A DNA stretch of 59,339 nucleotides. Origin: CAYVFC01 sp964450715 (GTDB lineage Bacteria > Myxococcota_A > Polyangia > Polyangiales > JAFGIB01). The notes under the pieces were generated by a model that worked only from the letters and a program-made list of their open reading frames with translations, did not search any database and was not told where the DNA came from. Position 1 is the first letter of the stretch, and every line of letters begins with the position of its first letter. The stretch is from NCBI GenBank assembly GCA_964450715.1, contig CAYVFC010000037.1, positions 1 through 59,339 on the forward strand, given 5' to 3'. This document shows positions 18,231 through 26,358 of the stretch, one piece after another. Both the position numbers and the translations under genes were made by a program.

Positions 18231-18261
18231 TTGCGAACCCGGTTACGAATCCGGTTCGCAA
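18231..18261. promoter_or_regulatory. inverted repeat immediately before miaB
   Basis: TTGCGAACC (18231-18239) and GGTTCGCAA (18253-18261) form a 9-bp perfect inverted repeat six bases before the miaB start. It could be an operator, or an RNA hairpin that masks the ribosome-binding site. Confidence 0.4.
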
Positions 18262-18266
18262 GCGAG

Positions 18267-19622
18267 ATGAAGCGCTACCTGATCCGCACCTTTGGCTGTC
18301 AGATGAACGTCCACGATTCCCTCCGCATACAGGAGGCGCTCGCCGGACAGGGATTCGAGCGCGCGGACCGCCCCGAGCAGGCCGACCTGATCCTCTTCAA
18401 CACCTGCAGCGTGCGCGAGAAGGCCGAATGGAAACTGATGAGCGCGGTCGGTGCGCTCGCGGAGCTCAAGCGACGCAATCCGCGGCTGGTAGTGGCGGTG
18501 GCCGGATGCGTGGCGCAACAGCACGGCCCGGCGCTTCTGGAACGGCTCCCCCTGGTCGACCTGGTGCTGGGACCGGACAACATCGCGCATCTGCCCGAGC
18601 TTCTCGCCCGGCTTCGCCCGGGTGGGCCGGCAATCTGCCGGACCGACTTCGACCTGGAAAGGCCACTGTTTCTGGCGGCGCAAACTCATGGACCGGCGCG
18701 GAGGGTGACCGCCTATGTCACCGTGATGAAGGGCTGCGACCAGAAGTGCACCTTTTGCGTGGTCCCCAACACGCGCGGTCCTGAACGCTACCGGCCCTCG
18801 CACGAGATCGTGGACGAGATCGGCCGGCTGGTCCTGAGCGGAGTGCGAGAGGTCACACTGCTCGGTCAGACGGTGAACAGCTGGCGCGAGCCAACGGGAC
18901 GGGGCGAGCCCGCGGGCCGCGCCTTCGCCGGGTTGCTGCGCCGCATCGCTTCGGGGGTCCCCGAGCTGGTGCGGCTCCGTTATACCGCGCCCCACCCGCT
19001 CTTTCTCACGCCCGAGCTCATCGCCGCGCACGCCGAGCTCGCGGTTCTGCCCTGGCATCTTCATCTGCCCGCGCAATCGGGTTCCGACGGCGTGCTCAGA
19101 CGCATGGTGCGGCGATACACCCGCGCCTCGTTCATCGAGCTTTGTGCGCAGCTCAAAAGAGCGCGGCCGGGCCTCAGCCTGTCGACCGACTTGATCGTGG
19201 GTTTTCCCGGGGAGACCGAAGAGGATTTCGAGCAGACCCTCGCTCTGGTCAGCGAAGTGGGTTTTGCGGGGGCTTTTGCCTTCAAATATTCGCCGCGACC
19301 CCGCACGGCCGCGCTCAAGCTGGGCGACAGCGTGCCCGAGCCGGTCAAGGAGCAGCGACTCGCGCGGCTTCTCGAGCTGGTCGACCGGTTGCAGGCGCGC
19401 CACCTGCAGAGCCTGGTCGGCGAGCGCACGCGGGTACTGGTGGAGGAACGCAACGACAAGGACCCCGAACGGTTCACCGGACGCAGCCACCGCAACGAGA
19501 TCGTGCACGTGAAGCCGCCATCAGGGCTCGATCCGGTAGGTCTTCTGGCGCCCGTCATCATCGAGCAAGCGAATCGGCACTCGCTGCTGGGATCGATCGA
19601 GTCCAACCGTTCAGGGGGGTAA
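18267..19622 (+). CDS. miaB: tRNA-2-methylthio-N6-isopentenyladenosine synthase
   Basis: The 451-residue product has the complete MiaB layout. The N-terminal cluster-binding cysteines are Cys11 (RTFGCQMN), Cys47 (FNTCSVRE) and Cys81 (VAGCVAQ). The radical-SAM motif is GCDQKCTFC (157/161/164), and a TRAM domain is at the C-terminus. It adds a methylthio group to i6A37 of tRNAs reading UNN codons. ATG 18267 is chosen because the protein then begins at the conserved RTFGCQMN. A VanZ-like gene follows after 30 bp, probably on the same transcript. Confidence 0.96.
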   Translation: MKRYLIRTFGCQMNVHDSLRIQEALAGQGFERADRPEQADLILFNTCSVREKAEWKLMSAVGALAELKRRNPRLVVAVAGCVAQQHGPALLERLPLVDLVLGPDNIAHLPELLARLRPGGPAICRTDFDLERPLFLAAQTHGPARRVTAYVTVMKGCDQKCTFCVVPNTRGPERYRPSHEIVDEIGRLVLSGVREVTLLGQTVNSWREPTGRGEPAGRAFAGLLRRIASGVPELVRLRYTAPHPLFLTPELIAAHAELAVLPWHLHLPAQSGSDGVLRRMVRRYTRASFIELCAQLKRARPGLSLSTDLIVGFPGETEEDFEQTLALVSEVGFAGAFAFKYSPRPRTAALKLGDSVPEPVKEQRLARLLELVDRLQARHLQSLVGERTRVLVEERNDKDPERFTGRSHRNEIVHVKPPSGLDPVGLLAPVIIEQANRHSLLGSIESNRSGG

Positions 19623-19652
19623 CCGGTGTCCGAAACCAAAGCAGGCTGAGCC

Positions 19653-20213
19653 ATGAACGCATTGCGCACCACAGCGCGCCACTGGTTACCCACCCTGGCA
19701 TACATGGCGCTCATCTGGACGCTGTCGTCGATACCGAAAGTGGCGCCGCTGGTGGTCTTCCGGATGCAGGACAAGCTCGCTCACCTGATCGAGTATGGAA
19801 TACTGGGAGTTCTTTGCTGCTACTCGATCGCGCGAACCTGGCCGGAATGGAGAAAGCCGGCGGTGTTTGTGCTCGCCGCGTTCGCGGCTACGCTCTGGGG
19901 TGCGATAGACGAGTGGCACCAGTCTTTCGTGCCCAACAGGAACGCCGACGTCATGGACGCGCTCGCGGACGCGCTGGGCGCGACCATCGGCAGCGCGATC
20001 TTCTTCGGCGTCGCCGCAGCGCGACAGAAATACTCCGAGCGCTTATCGAAGAGGGTGTTTAAAAAGCGGCGACCGAGTATTTCGGAGCGCGACGGCCCGA
20101 GATGCAAGGCGCGACGACGAGCAATAGCAGCGCTATTTCGAGGAGGAGCAACGCCGCAGATTGGGCCGTCCCGCCCGAAAGACGACAGGAGGCGTTTTTT
20201 AAACACCCTCTAA
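19653..20213 (+). CDS. VanZ-like membrane protein with repeat-encoded C-terminus
   Basis: The product has 186 residues. The first ~132 form a normal VanZ-like domain: four hydrophobic segments with DKLAHLIEYGILG and the DEWHQSFVPNRNADVMDALAD-type loop (split here for length). The remaining ~54 residues (from KRVFKKRRP) are read from the MITE-like element at 20051-20210, which also supplies the stop. They are basic and unrelated to VanZ. The family function is uncertain (glycopeptide resistance in one case). The tail is probably an insertion artefact. Confidence 0.8.
   Translation: MNALRTTARHWLPTLAYMALIWTLSSIPKVAPLVVFRMQDKLAHLIEYGILGVLCCYSIARTWPEWRKPAVFVLAAFAATLWGAIDEWHQSFVPNRNADVMDALADALGATIGSAIFFGVAAARQKYSERLSKRVFKKRRPSISERDGPRCKARRRAIAALFRGGATPQIGPSRPKDDRRRFLNTL
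20051..20210. mobile_element. 160-bp MITE-like element with 15-bp terminal inverted repeats
   Basis: The ends are GAGGGTGTTTAAAAA and its exact complement. An inner inverted pair (GACGGCCCGA/TTGGGCCGTC) and the core CGCTATTTCGAGGAGGAG lie between. The core is shared with the element at 8318-8517. The left end lies inside the VanZ-like reading frame. Confidence 0.7.
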
Positions 20214-20226
20214 GCGATGATCGACG

Positions 20227-20430
20227 CTATGAAGTGCTCTTCCGCTTCTCGATGGATTGGGTCAGGCTCAGCTGACCGGGAAGCTCGTTCGCGTACCGAT
20301 CGAGAACGAGATCAATGCCTTCACGGATGAAAACGGCGACCGGGACCTTGGTTCGATCGTGCAGAAGCTTGAGCTTATCGTTCTGCTCGGGTGTGATGTA
20401 TATTGTCGTCGAGATTTTCTTGCGAGCCAT
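20227..20430 (-). CDS. ribbon-helix-helix DNA-binding protein
   Basis: The 67-residue product begins MARKKISTTIYITPEQNDKL: a basic beta-strand followed by two helices, as in CopG/Arc-type regulators. ATG 20430 is preferred, with AAGGG eleven bases upstream. I recall very similar short proteins as common chromosomal genes in myxobacteria. No toxin partner is adjacent. A perfect 8-bp inverted repeat 63 bp upstream is a natural candidate for its own operator. Confidence 0.8.
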   Translation of the reverse strand: MARKKISTTIYITPEQNDKLKLLHDRTKVPVAVFIREGIDLVLDRYANELPGQLSLTQSIEKRKSTS

Positions 20431-20492
20431 GGTCGTATCGCCCTTGGGTATGGGGATAACGGAAGGCAGACAATGGAGCAAGCCGGAATTGC

Positions 20493-20516
20493 TGTGAGAT
20501 TACATGGCATCTCACA
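20493..20516. promoter_or_regulatory. palindromic operator candidate
   Basis: TGTGAGAT and ATCTCACA form a perfect inverted repeat with an 8-base spacer. It lies between the ribbon-helix-helix gene and the divergent lipoprotein gene at 20627. The half-sites are too far apart for a CRP site. Confidence 0.5.
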
Positions 20517-20626
20517 TATTGTCAATCCACGGGGCGGTTGCGAACAGGGGCGATCAGCGACTATGCTGGCGCAGCACAGGGAACCCGGGTCGGGATCTTT
20601 CTCCAACGTGGAGCTAAGTATACGAA

Positions 20627-21517
20627 ATGATTAATAAAATATCAGTGGCTGCGATTATGGCGGCAACCGGGGTTGCCGTGGGCTGCGGGGGGGCGGCGAC
20701 CGGAGATGGAACGACGGCTGCCGACGTGCCGCGGGAGAGCTTCCCGATCGAGCGCGAATCCTGCAAAGGCGGCGAGGAACGCAAGGTAGACCTCAACGGC
20801 GACGGCAAGACGGACCTTCGCATGGTCATGGATGGAGAAAAGCGGATATGTTCGGAGACGGACATCAACTTCGATGGCCGACCGGACATCATGCGCTTCT
20901 TCGCGGAGGACGGTAAGACCGTGGAGAGGGAGCAGCACGACTTCGATTTCGACGGAAAGCTGGATCAGAACAGCTACTTCGAGAACGGAGTGCTGGTGCG
21001 CAAGGAGCTCGACACCAACTTCAGCGGCAGCGTCGACACCTGGATCTGGTGCGACGGATCGCGCGTCGCCAAGCTGGAACGCGACAACCGGAGGACGGGC
21101 AGGGTCAATACCTGGGAGCACTACAAGAAGGGTCGCCTGACCGCCATCAAGTACGACAACAACAACGACGGCATTCCCGAGCGCTGGGAGAGCTACTACA
21201 ACGGCAAGCTGATCGAGATCAAGTACGATACGAGCTACGACGGCAAGGCGGATCGCAAGGAAAAGGGGGCAGTCGGGTCGCTCAAGGTAGAGACTGCGCC
21301 CATAAGCTGCGACGGCCAGCCATTAAAAGAGGAGAGTACGGAACCCCCGCCGCGCGAAGATACCGGTAGCGACGACTCGGGCGCGGACGACGGCGCGGCA
21401 ACCGCTGCCGACGAATCGAGTAGTGGCGAATCGAGCGCAAGCGAGGCAAACGAATCAGATACCGTGGACGAGTCGGCCTCTGCCGAAGAAGGGTCCGAGG
21501 AGAGCGAGAACGAGTAA
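20627..21517 (+). CDS. lipoprotein with DxDxDG repeats
   Basis: The 296-residue product has a lipobox GVAVGC ending at Cys20. It then has seven or so acidic turns such as DLNGDGKTD, DINFDGRPD and DNNNDGIPE at regular spacing of ~22 residues, each followed by a short strand. The pattern resembles EF-hand or thrombospondin-type calcium loops. The last 70 residues are an acidic Ser/Glu/Asp-rich tail. It is probably an outer-membrane or periplasmic calcium-binding lipoprotein. The paralogue at 21587 follows after 69 bp. Confidence 0.85.
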   Translation: MINKISVAAIMAATGVAVGCGGAATGDGTTAADVPRESFPIERESCKGGEERKVDLNGDGKTDLRMVMDGEKRICSETDINFDGRPDIMRFFAEDGKTVEREQHDFDFDGKLDQNSYFENGVLVRKELDTNFSGSVDTWIWCDGSRVAKLERDNRRTGRVNTWEHYKKGRLTAIKYDNNNDGIPERWESYYNGKLIEIKYDTSYDGKADRKEKGAVGSLKVETAPISCDGQPLKEESTEPPPREDTGSDDSGADDGAATAADESSSGESSASEANESDTVDESASAEEGSEESENE

Positions 21518-21586
21518 CGCCGGAGCGCAAAAACGGATCAGCGGCGAGCCTCAGCACGCGGGCAGAGCCGAGGAGGAAAGCGGACG

Positions 21587-22357
21587 ATGAACGGTCGATA
21601 TCATCCTATAATATGCCTGGCTTTCGTCGGCCTGTTCGGTGCCTGCGGGGGCGGCAAGGTGAGCCTGAGCACCGAGGACGGTTTGAACGTCGATGCTCAC
21701 GGCAGGGACGGACAGGGCGGTGGCGCGGGGCAGCGCCGGTGTGATGCGAGCGCGCCCGACCGCGAGACCAGCGAGTACGACACCTCGGGAGACGGAAAGC
21801 CCGATGTCTTCAAGGTCTTCCGACGGCTCGGCACCGAACCGATCTACCGCCTCGTATTGAGCTGTCGCGAGGTGGATCTGAACGGAGACGGCACCAAGGA
21901 CGTGGTGCGCTACTACGACGACGAAGGGCGGCCCGCCCGCGAAGAGGCAGACCGCGATTTCGACGGCAAGCTCGACGAGTTCACCGTGTTCCAGCGCGGT
22001 GAGATCATGCAGCGCGAGGTAGACAGCAATGCCGACGGAATGGTGGACGTGAAGATCTACTATGAGGCCGGAAAACCGGTCCGCTCGGAGCGCGACCTGA
22101 GTGGCCGCAGCACGGCGGACAAATGGAAGCCTGACCGCTGGGAGTACTACGAGGAATCACGGGTGATCCGCATGGGAACTGATCTCGACGGCGACGGCCG
22201 CGTAGACCGCTGGGACCGGAACGAGTCGCTCAAGCGCAGGGCCGCGAAAGACGAAGCCAAAGAAGAAGGCGCGGAAGGCGAGGAATCCGAATCCGGGTCC
22301 GGGTCTGAGTCCGGGTCTGAGTCCGGCTCGGAGTCGGAAGAGACCAGCGGCAGCTAG
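21587..22357 (+). CDS. paralogous lipoprotein with DxDxDG repeats
   Basis: The product has 256 residues. AGGAGG precedes the start, and the lipobox is GLFGAC. The repeat core is the same as in the upstream gene (DTSGDGKPD, DLNGDGTKD, DRDFDGKLD, DSNADGMVD, DLDGDGRVD). The tail is Ser/Glu/Gly repeats. The pair is followed after 29 bp by rluB. A tandem duplication with divergence is the simplest origin. Function is unknown beyond likely calcium binding at the cell surface. Confidence 0.84.
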   Translation: MNGRYHPIICLAFVGLFGACGGGKVSLSTEDGLNVDAHGRDGQGGGAGQRRCDASAPDRETSEYDTSGDGKPDVFKVFRRLGTEPIYRLVLSCREVDLNGDGTKDVVRYYDDEGRPAREEADRDFDGKLDEFTVFQRGEIMQREVDSNADGMVDVKIYYEAGKPVRSERDLSGRSTADKWKPDRWEYYEESRVIRMGTDLDGDGRVDRWDRNESLKRRAAKDEAKEEGAEGEESESGSGSESGSESGSESEETSGS

Positions 22358-22386
22358 ACGCCGCGCCATCCAGCGCTGGTCGGTCA

Positions 22387-23550
22387 TTGGCACGGGAAAG
22401 ACTACAGAAGATCCTGGCCGGTGCCGGCGTCGCCTCGCGGCGCGCCTGCGAGGAACTGATCCGCAAGGGCAGGGTCAGCGTCAACGGGCGCAGAGTAACC
22501 GAGCTCGGTACCAAGGCTGATCCGCGAACGGACCGGGTGGAAGTCGACGGCAAGCGGGTAGTTGCCGAGAAGCCGGTCTACTACCTGCTCAACAAGCCGC
22601 GAGAGGCGGTCACTACGGCCGACGACCCCGAGGGTCGCCAGACCACCGCCCACATCATGAAACCGATACGCGAACGCGTCTTCCCGGTTGGACGGCTCGA
22701 CTACAACACCAGCGGCGCCCTGCTCTTCACCAACGACGGCGAGCTGGCGCAAGCGCTTCTCCACCCCCGCAAGGGCGTTCCCAAGCGCTACGTCGTCAAG
22801 GTCCAGGGAATCCTCGAGGTCGAAGATCTCAACGCGCTACGCCAGGGCATCGACATCGGCTGCGGCCAGAAGACGGCCAGGTCCGAGCTTTTCGTACTCC
22901 GCCAGGAGCGCAACAACACCTGGCTGGCCATCACCCTTACCGAGGGCAAGAACCGTCAGATCCATCGCATGGTTGAAGCCGTCGGCTACCGCGTACTCCG
23001 CCTCTCCCGCCAATCCTTTGCTAATCTCACCATCGAGGGCCTGCGCCCGGGCCGCTACCGCCCCCTCACCGATGCCGAGGTAACCAAGCTCAAGCGTGAC
23101 TACGCCGCTCCGGCCGCACCCAGAACCGCTCCCAAACCCATGCCCTCGCCAGCACCCACGCACGCTCCCGCATCCAAACCCGTACGCACACCCGCACCCA
23201 AGCCCGCCCCCGCATCCAAACCCAAACCCACGCCCGCTTCCAAGCCCGCTCCCGCTTCCGCATCCAAACCCAAACCCACGCCCAAACCGAAATCCGCCCG
23301 TACTACCAAACCCGAGACGGACCTCCCTTTCGACCCGAGATCTACCCGCGCCTTAAAACCGAAGACCGGCCGCGCTACGAAACCCGAGACGCGCCCTATC
23401 CTAGAACAGGGAACGGACCGCGCGAAGAAGCCGAAATCGAGCCGTGCTCTCCGGCCGCAATCCACCCGCACTGCAAAACCGAAGACCGGTTTAAAACCAG
23501 CCGGATCCAAGCGAAAAAAGAAAACCAAGCCCCCCCGCTTCGCCCTCTAA
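22387..23550 (+). CDS. rluB: 23S rRNA pseudouridine synthase with proline/lysine-rich tail
   Basis: The product has 387 residues. It begins with an S4 domain (RLQKILAGAGVASRRACEEL) and continues into the RsuA/RluB catalytic domain with GRLDYNTSGALLFTNDG, where the aspartate is catalytic, and KNRQIHRMVEAVGY. From residue ~240 on, ~145 residues are Pro/Ala/Lys repeats, which are common but not conserved in this family and probably bind RNA. The start is TTG 22387. The assignment to RluB rather than RsuA or RluF rests on overall similarity and is less sure than the family. Confidence 0.9.
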   Translation: MARERLQKILAGAGVASRRACEELIRKGRVSVNGRRVTELGTKADPRTDRVEVDGKRVVAEKPVYYLLNKPREAVTTADDPEGRQTTAHIMKPIRERVFPVGRLDYNTSGALLFTNDGELAQALLHPRKGVPKRYVVKVQGILEVEDLNALRQGIDIGCGQKTARSELFVLRQERNNTWLAITLTEGKNRQIHRMVEAVGYRVLRLSRQSFANLTIEGLRPGRYRPLTDAEVTKLKRDYAAPAAPRTAPKPMPSPAPTHAPASKPVRTPAPKPAPASKPKPTPASKPAPASASKPKPTPKPKSARTTKPETDLPFDPRSTRALKPKTGRATKPETRPILEQGTDRAKKPKSSRALRPQSTRTAKPKTGLKPAGSKRKKKTKPPRFAL

Positions 23551-23554
23551 CCGG

Positions 23555-23582
23555 TTGACACGAGCCAAAGCCATCGTACACT
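23555..23582 (+). promoter_or_regulatory. sigma70-type promoter of tRNA-fMet
   Basis: TTGACA (23555-23560) and TACACT (23577-23582) are separated by 16 bases and lie 15 bases before the tRNA. This is a near-consensus pair and the clearest promoter in the window. Confidence 0.7.
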
Positions 23583-23596
23583 CACGCTCGCCCTGC

Positions 23597-23674
<78 letters not shown>

Positions 23675-23681
23675 GTATTCC

Positions 23682-23717
23682 GGCCACTTAGGAAACTCCC
23701 TGGGTGGCCTTTGTTTT
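23682..23717 (+). terminator. tRNA-fMet terminator
   Basis: GGCCAC (23682-23687) pairs with GTGGCC (23704-23709) and is followed by TTTGTTTTG. It begins eight bases after the tRNA. Confidence 0.65.
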
Positions 23718-23759
23718 GCCCGTTGACCTGACGTTGCCATGAGTTTTCGCAAAGCGTAC

Positions 23760-24815
23760 TCATGACGCCTTCTTGTGCGGTGGAGACGACGGCATCAGTC
23801 CCTCCACCAGCCGGAGCTGTGCCCGGCTTCCGAGGTGAGCGTACTGGTGCGTGCTCTGCTCCGAACGATGCCCGAGCTGGGCCTGCACCGCCTTGATCGG
23901 CACGCCGCCTGTTACCGCCTGCGACGCCACCGAGTGCCTGCCGAGCTGGTGGTGGCTCAAGCGCCTGAGCTTGAGCTCCTTCTGCACCTCCCGCATCGGC
24001 CTTTTGTAGCTGTCGATGAACCTGGGGAACTCCCCGTCCTTGGAGAACAGGAACTCCTCGCCCGAGTACCCCTGCTGGACATGCCACCGGATCGCCTCCA
24101 CGACGTCCTCGGTCAGATCCAGCACGTAGCCCTCGTAGTTCTTCCGCTCGATCAGCTTGGCAGGACGCTTCCCGAGCCCGCGCTGGACCTGCCGGTCCAC
24201 CACCAGCTGCGGAGGCACCTCCCGTATACGGCTCAAGCTCACCGCGTACACCTCGCTCACGCGCAAGCCCAGCCGCATGGTCAGATAGAAGAACAGATAC
24301 CAGGCCGGGTACATGTTGAACATCCCCTCCAGGAACCTGTCTCTTTCCTCTTGCGAATACCAGTCCGGCTTCTTCTTCGGCACCTTCATCATCGGGATAT
24401 AGGGAACGCCCTTCAGGTGCTCCCGCTTCCACATGAAACGCAAGATCACGCGAATCAAAGCCAGATGGTTGTTGATGGTCTTCGGTCCGAGCTTCCCCTT
24501 CAGCTTCTCCTTGAAGGAATCGATCGCGCTGGTCGTGATCTCCTCGAGATATAGGTAGCCCAGCCTCGGCCCGATCTGCTTCCACATATGGGAAAACGAG
24601 TCCCGTGTACGGTCCCGAATATCCGTGGCCGACAGATACTTCTTGTGGGCCTCCTCGAACGTAAATCTCCGCGCGCCCGACAGAAGATCCTCCCGAGCCC
24701 GCTTCTCTGCAATCAAGGCTTCCTGTTTGGAGCAAAACCCTGCTTTCCTCTGACGGCCGAAGCCGCCTATCGCGAAGTCGTACATCCATGATCGTTTGAT
24801 ACGTCTAACCGCCAT
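23760..24815 (-). CDS. tyrosine recombinase / integrase
   Basis: The product has 351 residues from ATG 24815. It has an N-terminal arm-binding region, then a core-binding SAM-like domain and the catalytic domain: Arg in TMRLGLRVSEV, the box HHQLGRHSVASQ, LGHRSEQSTHQYAH with the tyrosine nucleophile. All catalytic residues are present, although HQLGRH has one residue more than the usual HxLRH spacing. It overlaps the excisionase-like gene by 11 bases and lies next to tRNA-fMet, so it is probably the integrase of an element inserted there. Confidence 0.92.
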   Translation of the reverse strand: MAVRRIKRSWMYDFAIGGFGRQRKAGFCSKQEALIAEKRAREDLLSGARRFTFEEAHKKYLSATDIRDRTRDSFSHMWKQIGPRLGYLYLEEITTSAIDSFKEKLKGKLGPKTINNHLALIRVILRFMWKREHLKGVPYIPMMKVPKKKPDWYSQEERDRFLEGMFNMYPAWYLFFYLTMRLGLRVSEVYAVSLSRIREVPPQLVVDRQVQRGLGKRPAKLIERKNYEGYVLDLTEDVVEAIRWHVQQGYSGEEFLFSKDGEFPRFIDSYKRPMREVQKELKLRRLSHHQLGRHSVASQAVTGGVPIKAVQAQLGHRSEQSTHQYAHLGSRAQLRLVEGLMPSSPPHKKAS

Positions 24816-25116
24816 GCGAGTCCCTTTCACAGCGGAACTTCCGCATCGCGGCATCCGGGTCGACTACCCATAGGTCTAGCATGTCCGTCCGGAACCTTCG
24901 ACGCCTCGGCGGCCCGTACACCGGGATCTGCCCCGCGCTCACCAGGTTGCGCAGCGTCCCCACGCGCAGGCCCACGTATTCGGCCGCCTGCTGGTAATTC
25001 AGCCATTTCCCTGGGGTCGGCTTTACCGTCCGCGCTGCCTGCGCTGGTCCTTTTGACCCGTCGCCGGACGTGGGGTAGGCTATGTGATTGACATCATTGG
25101 GGGATCTGATCGGCAC
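24805..25116 (-). CDS. excisionase-like helix-turn-helix protein
   Basis: The central part (WLNYQQAAEYVGLRVGTLRN) is a MerR/excisionase-type helix-turn-helix, followed by a basic wing (PPRRRRFRTDML). Such proteins direct excision or regulate the integrase. The gene overlaps the integrase start, so it is co-translated. The N-terminus is unclear: GTG 25116 is used here, while an upstream TTG at 25173 would overlap the divergent gene. Confidence 0.75.
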   Translation of the reverse strand: MPIRSPNDVNHIAYPTSGDGSKGPAQAARTVKPTPGKWLNYQQAAEYVGLRVGTLRNLVSAGQIPVYGPPRRRRFRTDMLDLWVVDPDAAMRKFRCERDSHGG

Positions 25117-25148
25117 GCCCCCATGATATTCCGGGGGAGGACATCGGT

Positions 25149-26288
25149 TTGCGGACACAATCAAAGACTTCAAAAAAAGGACGGGGTGGGCGGAGAAAAG
25201 GCGCCGGACCGAAGCCCGATCCGCTCGTCCGGGCTCATGCGCGCGCCGCGGAAAGGCTGGTTCGCGAACGGCATGAAAAGCCCGGTCGTGCCGCCCTGTA
25301 CATAGCCCTGGCGACCATTCCTCGGGACGAATCGACTTCGTATGCCGACCTCTGGAACTTCTACGCGAGAGTCGTGAAGAACAAGATCGGTTTGCGAAAA
25401 CTGAAGAAAGCCCCTCTTCGGCGATGGGCCTACATACTGAGGGAAGCGGGCCTTCGCGTCGACAATGTTGATGTCCGAACCATGGCCACCCAGCTCGGTT
25501 TGTTGAATCTCAAAGACAGCATCCAGAAATCGATTCAACCGCGCCGCAAAAAGGCTGCTGCGGCCAGATCTGTTCCCAATATGCCGATCCAGCCACTCGA
25601 CCTCGCTCCTTTGTGTACCTGTGATGAGCTCGAGCCGCCGCACCACCATTGTATCGTTTGCAACAAGGCCTGGCCTGAAGACTCTCCGCGTGCCGAACCC
25701 GTTCGATATTGGAGCAATTTTATCGAGAGATATGAAGTACTGACCAGCAATCAGAACCGTTCGCATCGCTTTCGATGGACCACGACGCCCGGCCCGGACG
25801 AGTCGATAGTTCACGTGTGCAGAAACGCCAGATGCCTTCGCCGGCTCGCCGAGCTTCTTCCCGACACGGAAGGAGAGCCCGACAAGTTACGGAAGGACCT
25901 GCCGCCCGAGAACCACTGGACCCTGGACGAGCTGGTCGCCGGCATCAGGCCCATCGCTCCGTGGATCTGGCAGTTAACGGGTCCGCAGCGCGACGAAGAA
26001 GGTTATAGCGTCGAGATCTCCATCGGCCCGGATCCTTTCATCGTTCCCGATAGCGACCCCTTTCCGGAAGCAAGCCGTGGACTGGGCATCTCATGTAAGG
26101 CTTTTCTCCCCCTTCCATCCGACCTCGCCGCCGCGAGAACGAAGCTTCAGCGAGCGTTTCTCGATTTGGCGATCGAATGCGTCGATGTATCTCACCAGGG
26201 CCCGGGCAGTTATATCGGCGTAGCCGACTACAAGTCCCGCGTTGATATTCGGAAGTCGGCTGAGGGCAAGGCCTCCGAGAGCAACTGA
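25149..26288 (+). CDS. hypothetical protein with Cys/His cluster
   Basis: The product has 379 residues. TTG 25149 has GGGGGAGG about eight bases upstream. The first 35 residues are strongly basic. Around residue 155 lies CTCDELEPPHHHCIVCNKAW, a possible zinc site, and CRNARC occurs later. The C-terminal third is acidic with no motif I recognise. It diverges from the excisionase gene and is probably cargo of the integrated element. Confidence 0.65.
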   Translation: MRTQSKTSKKGRGGRRKGAGPKPDPLVRAHARAAERLVRERHEKPGRAALYIALATIPRDESTSYADLWNFYARVVKNKIGLRKLKKAPLRRWAYILREAGLRVDNVDVRTMATQLGLLNLKDSIQKSIQPRRKKAAAARSVPNMPIQPLDLAPLCTCDELEPPHHHCIVCNKAWPEDSPRAEPVRYWSNFIERYEVLTSNQNRSHRFRWTTTPGPDESIVHVCRNARCLRRLAELLPDTEGEPDKLRKDLPPENHWTLDELVAGIRPIAPWIWQLTGPQRDEEGYSVEISIGPDPFIVPDSDPFPEASRGLGISCKAFLPLPSDLAAARTKLQRAFLDLAIECVDVSHQGPGSYIGVADYKSRVDIRKSAEGKASESN

Positions 26289-26292
26289 CGAC

Positions 26293-26307
26293 TACCTGCC
26301 GCAGGTA
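26293..26307. terminator. short palindrome between convergent genes
   Basis: TACCTGC and GCAGGTA are separated by one base, five bases after the stop of the upstream gene and before the convergent recombinase. No T-run is present, so termination is only a guess. Confidence 0.25.
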
Positions 26308-26358
26308 TCTGTATCTACGTTTTAGACGAACGGTATCGCATTTACCCACTCCGCGAGT

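Noticed and set aside
20493..20516. CRP/FNR-type site
   Set aside because: The TGTGA/TCACA half-sites are 14 bases apart, not six.
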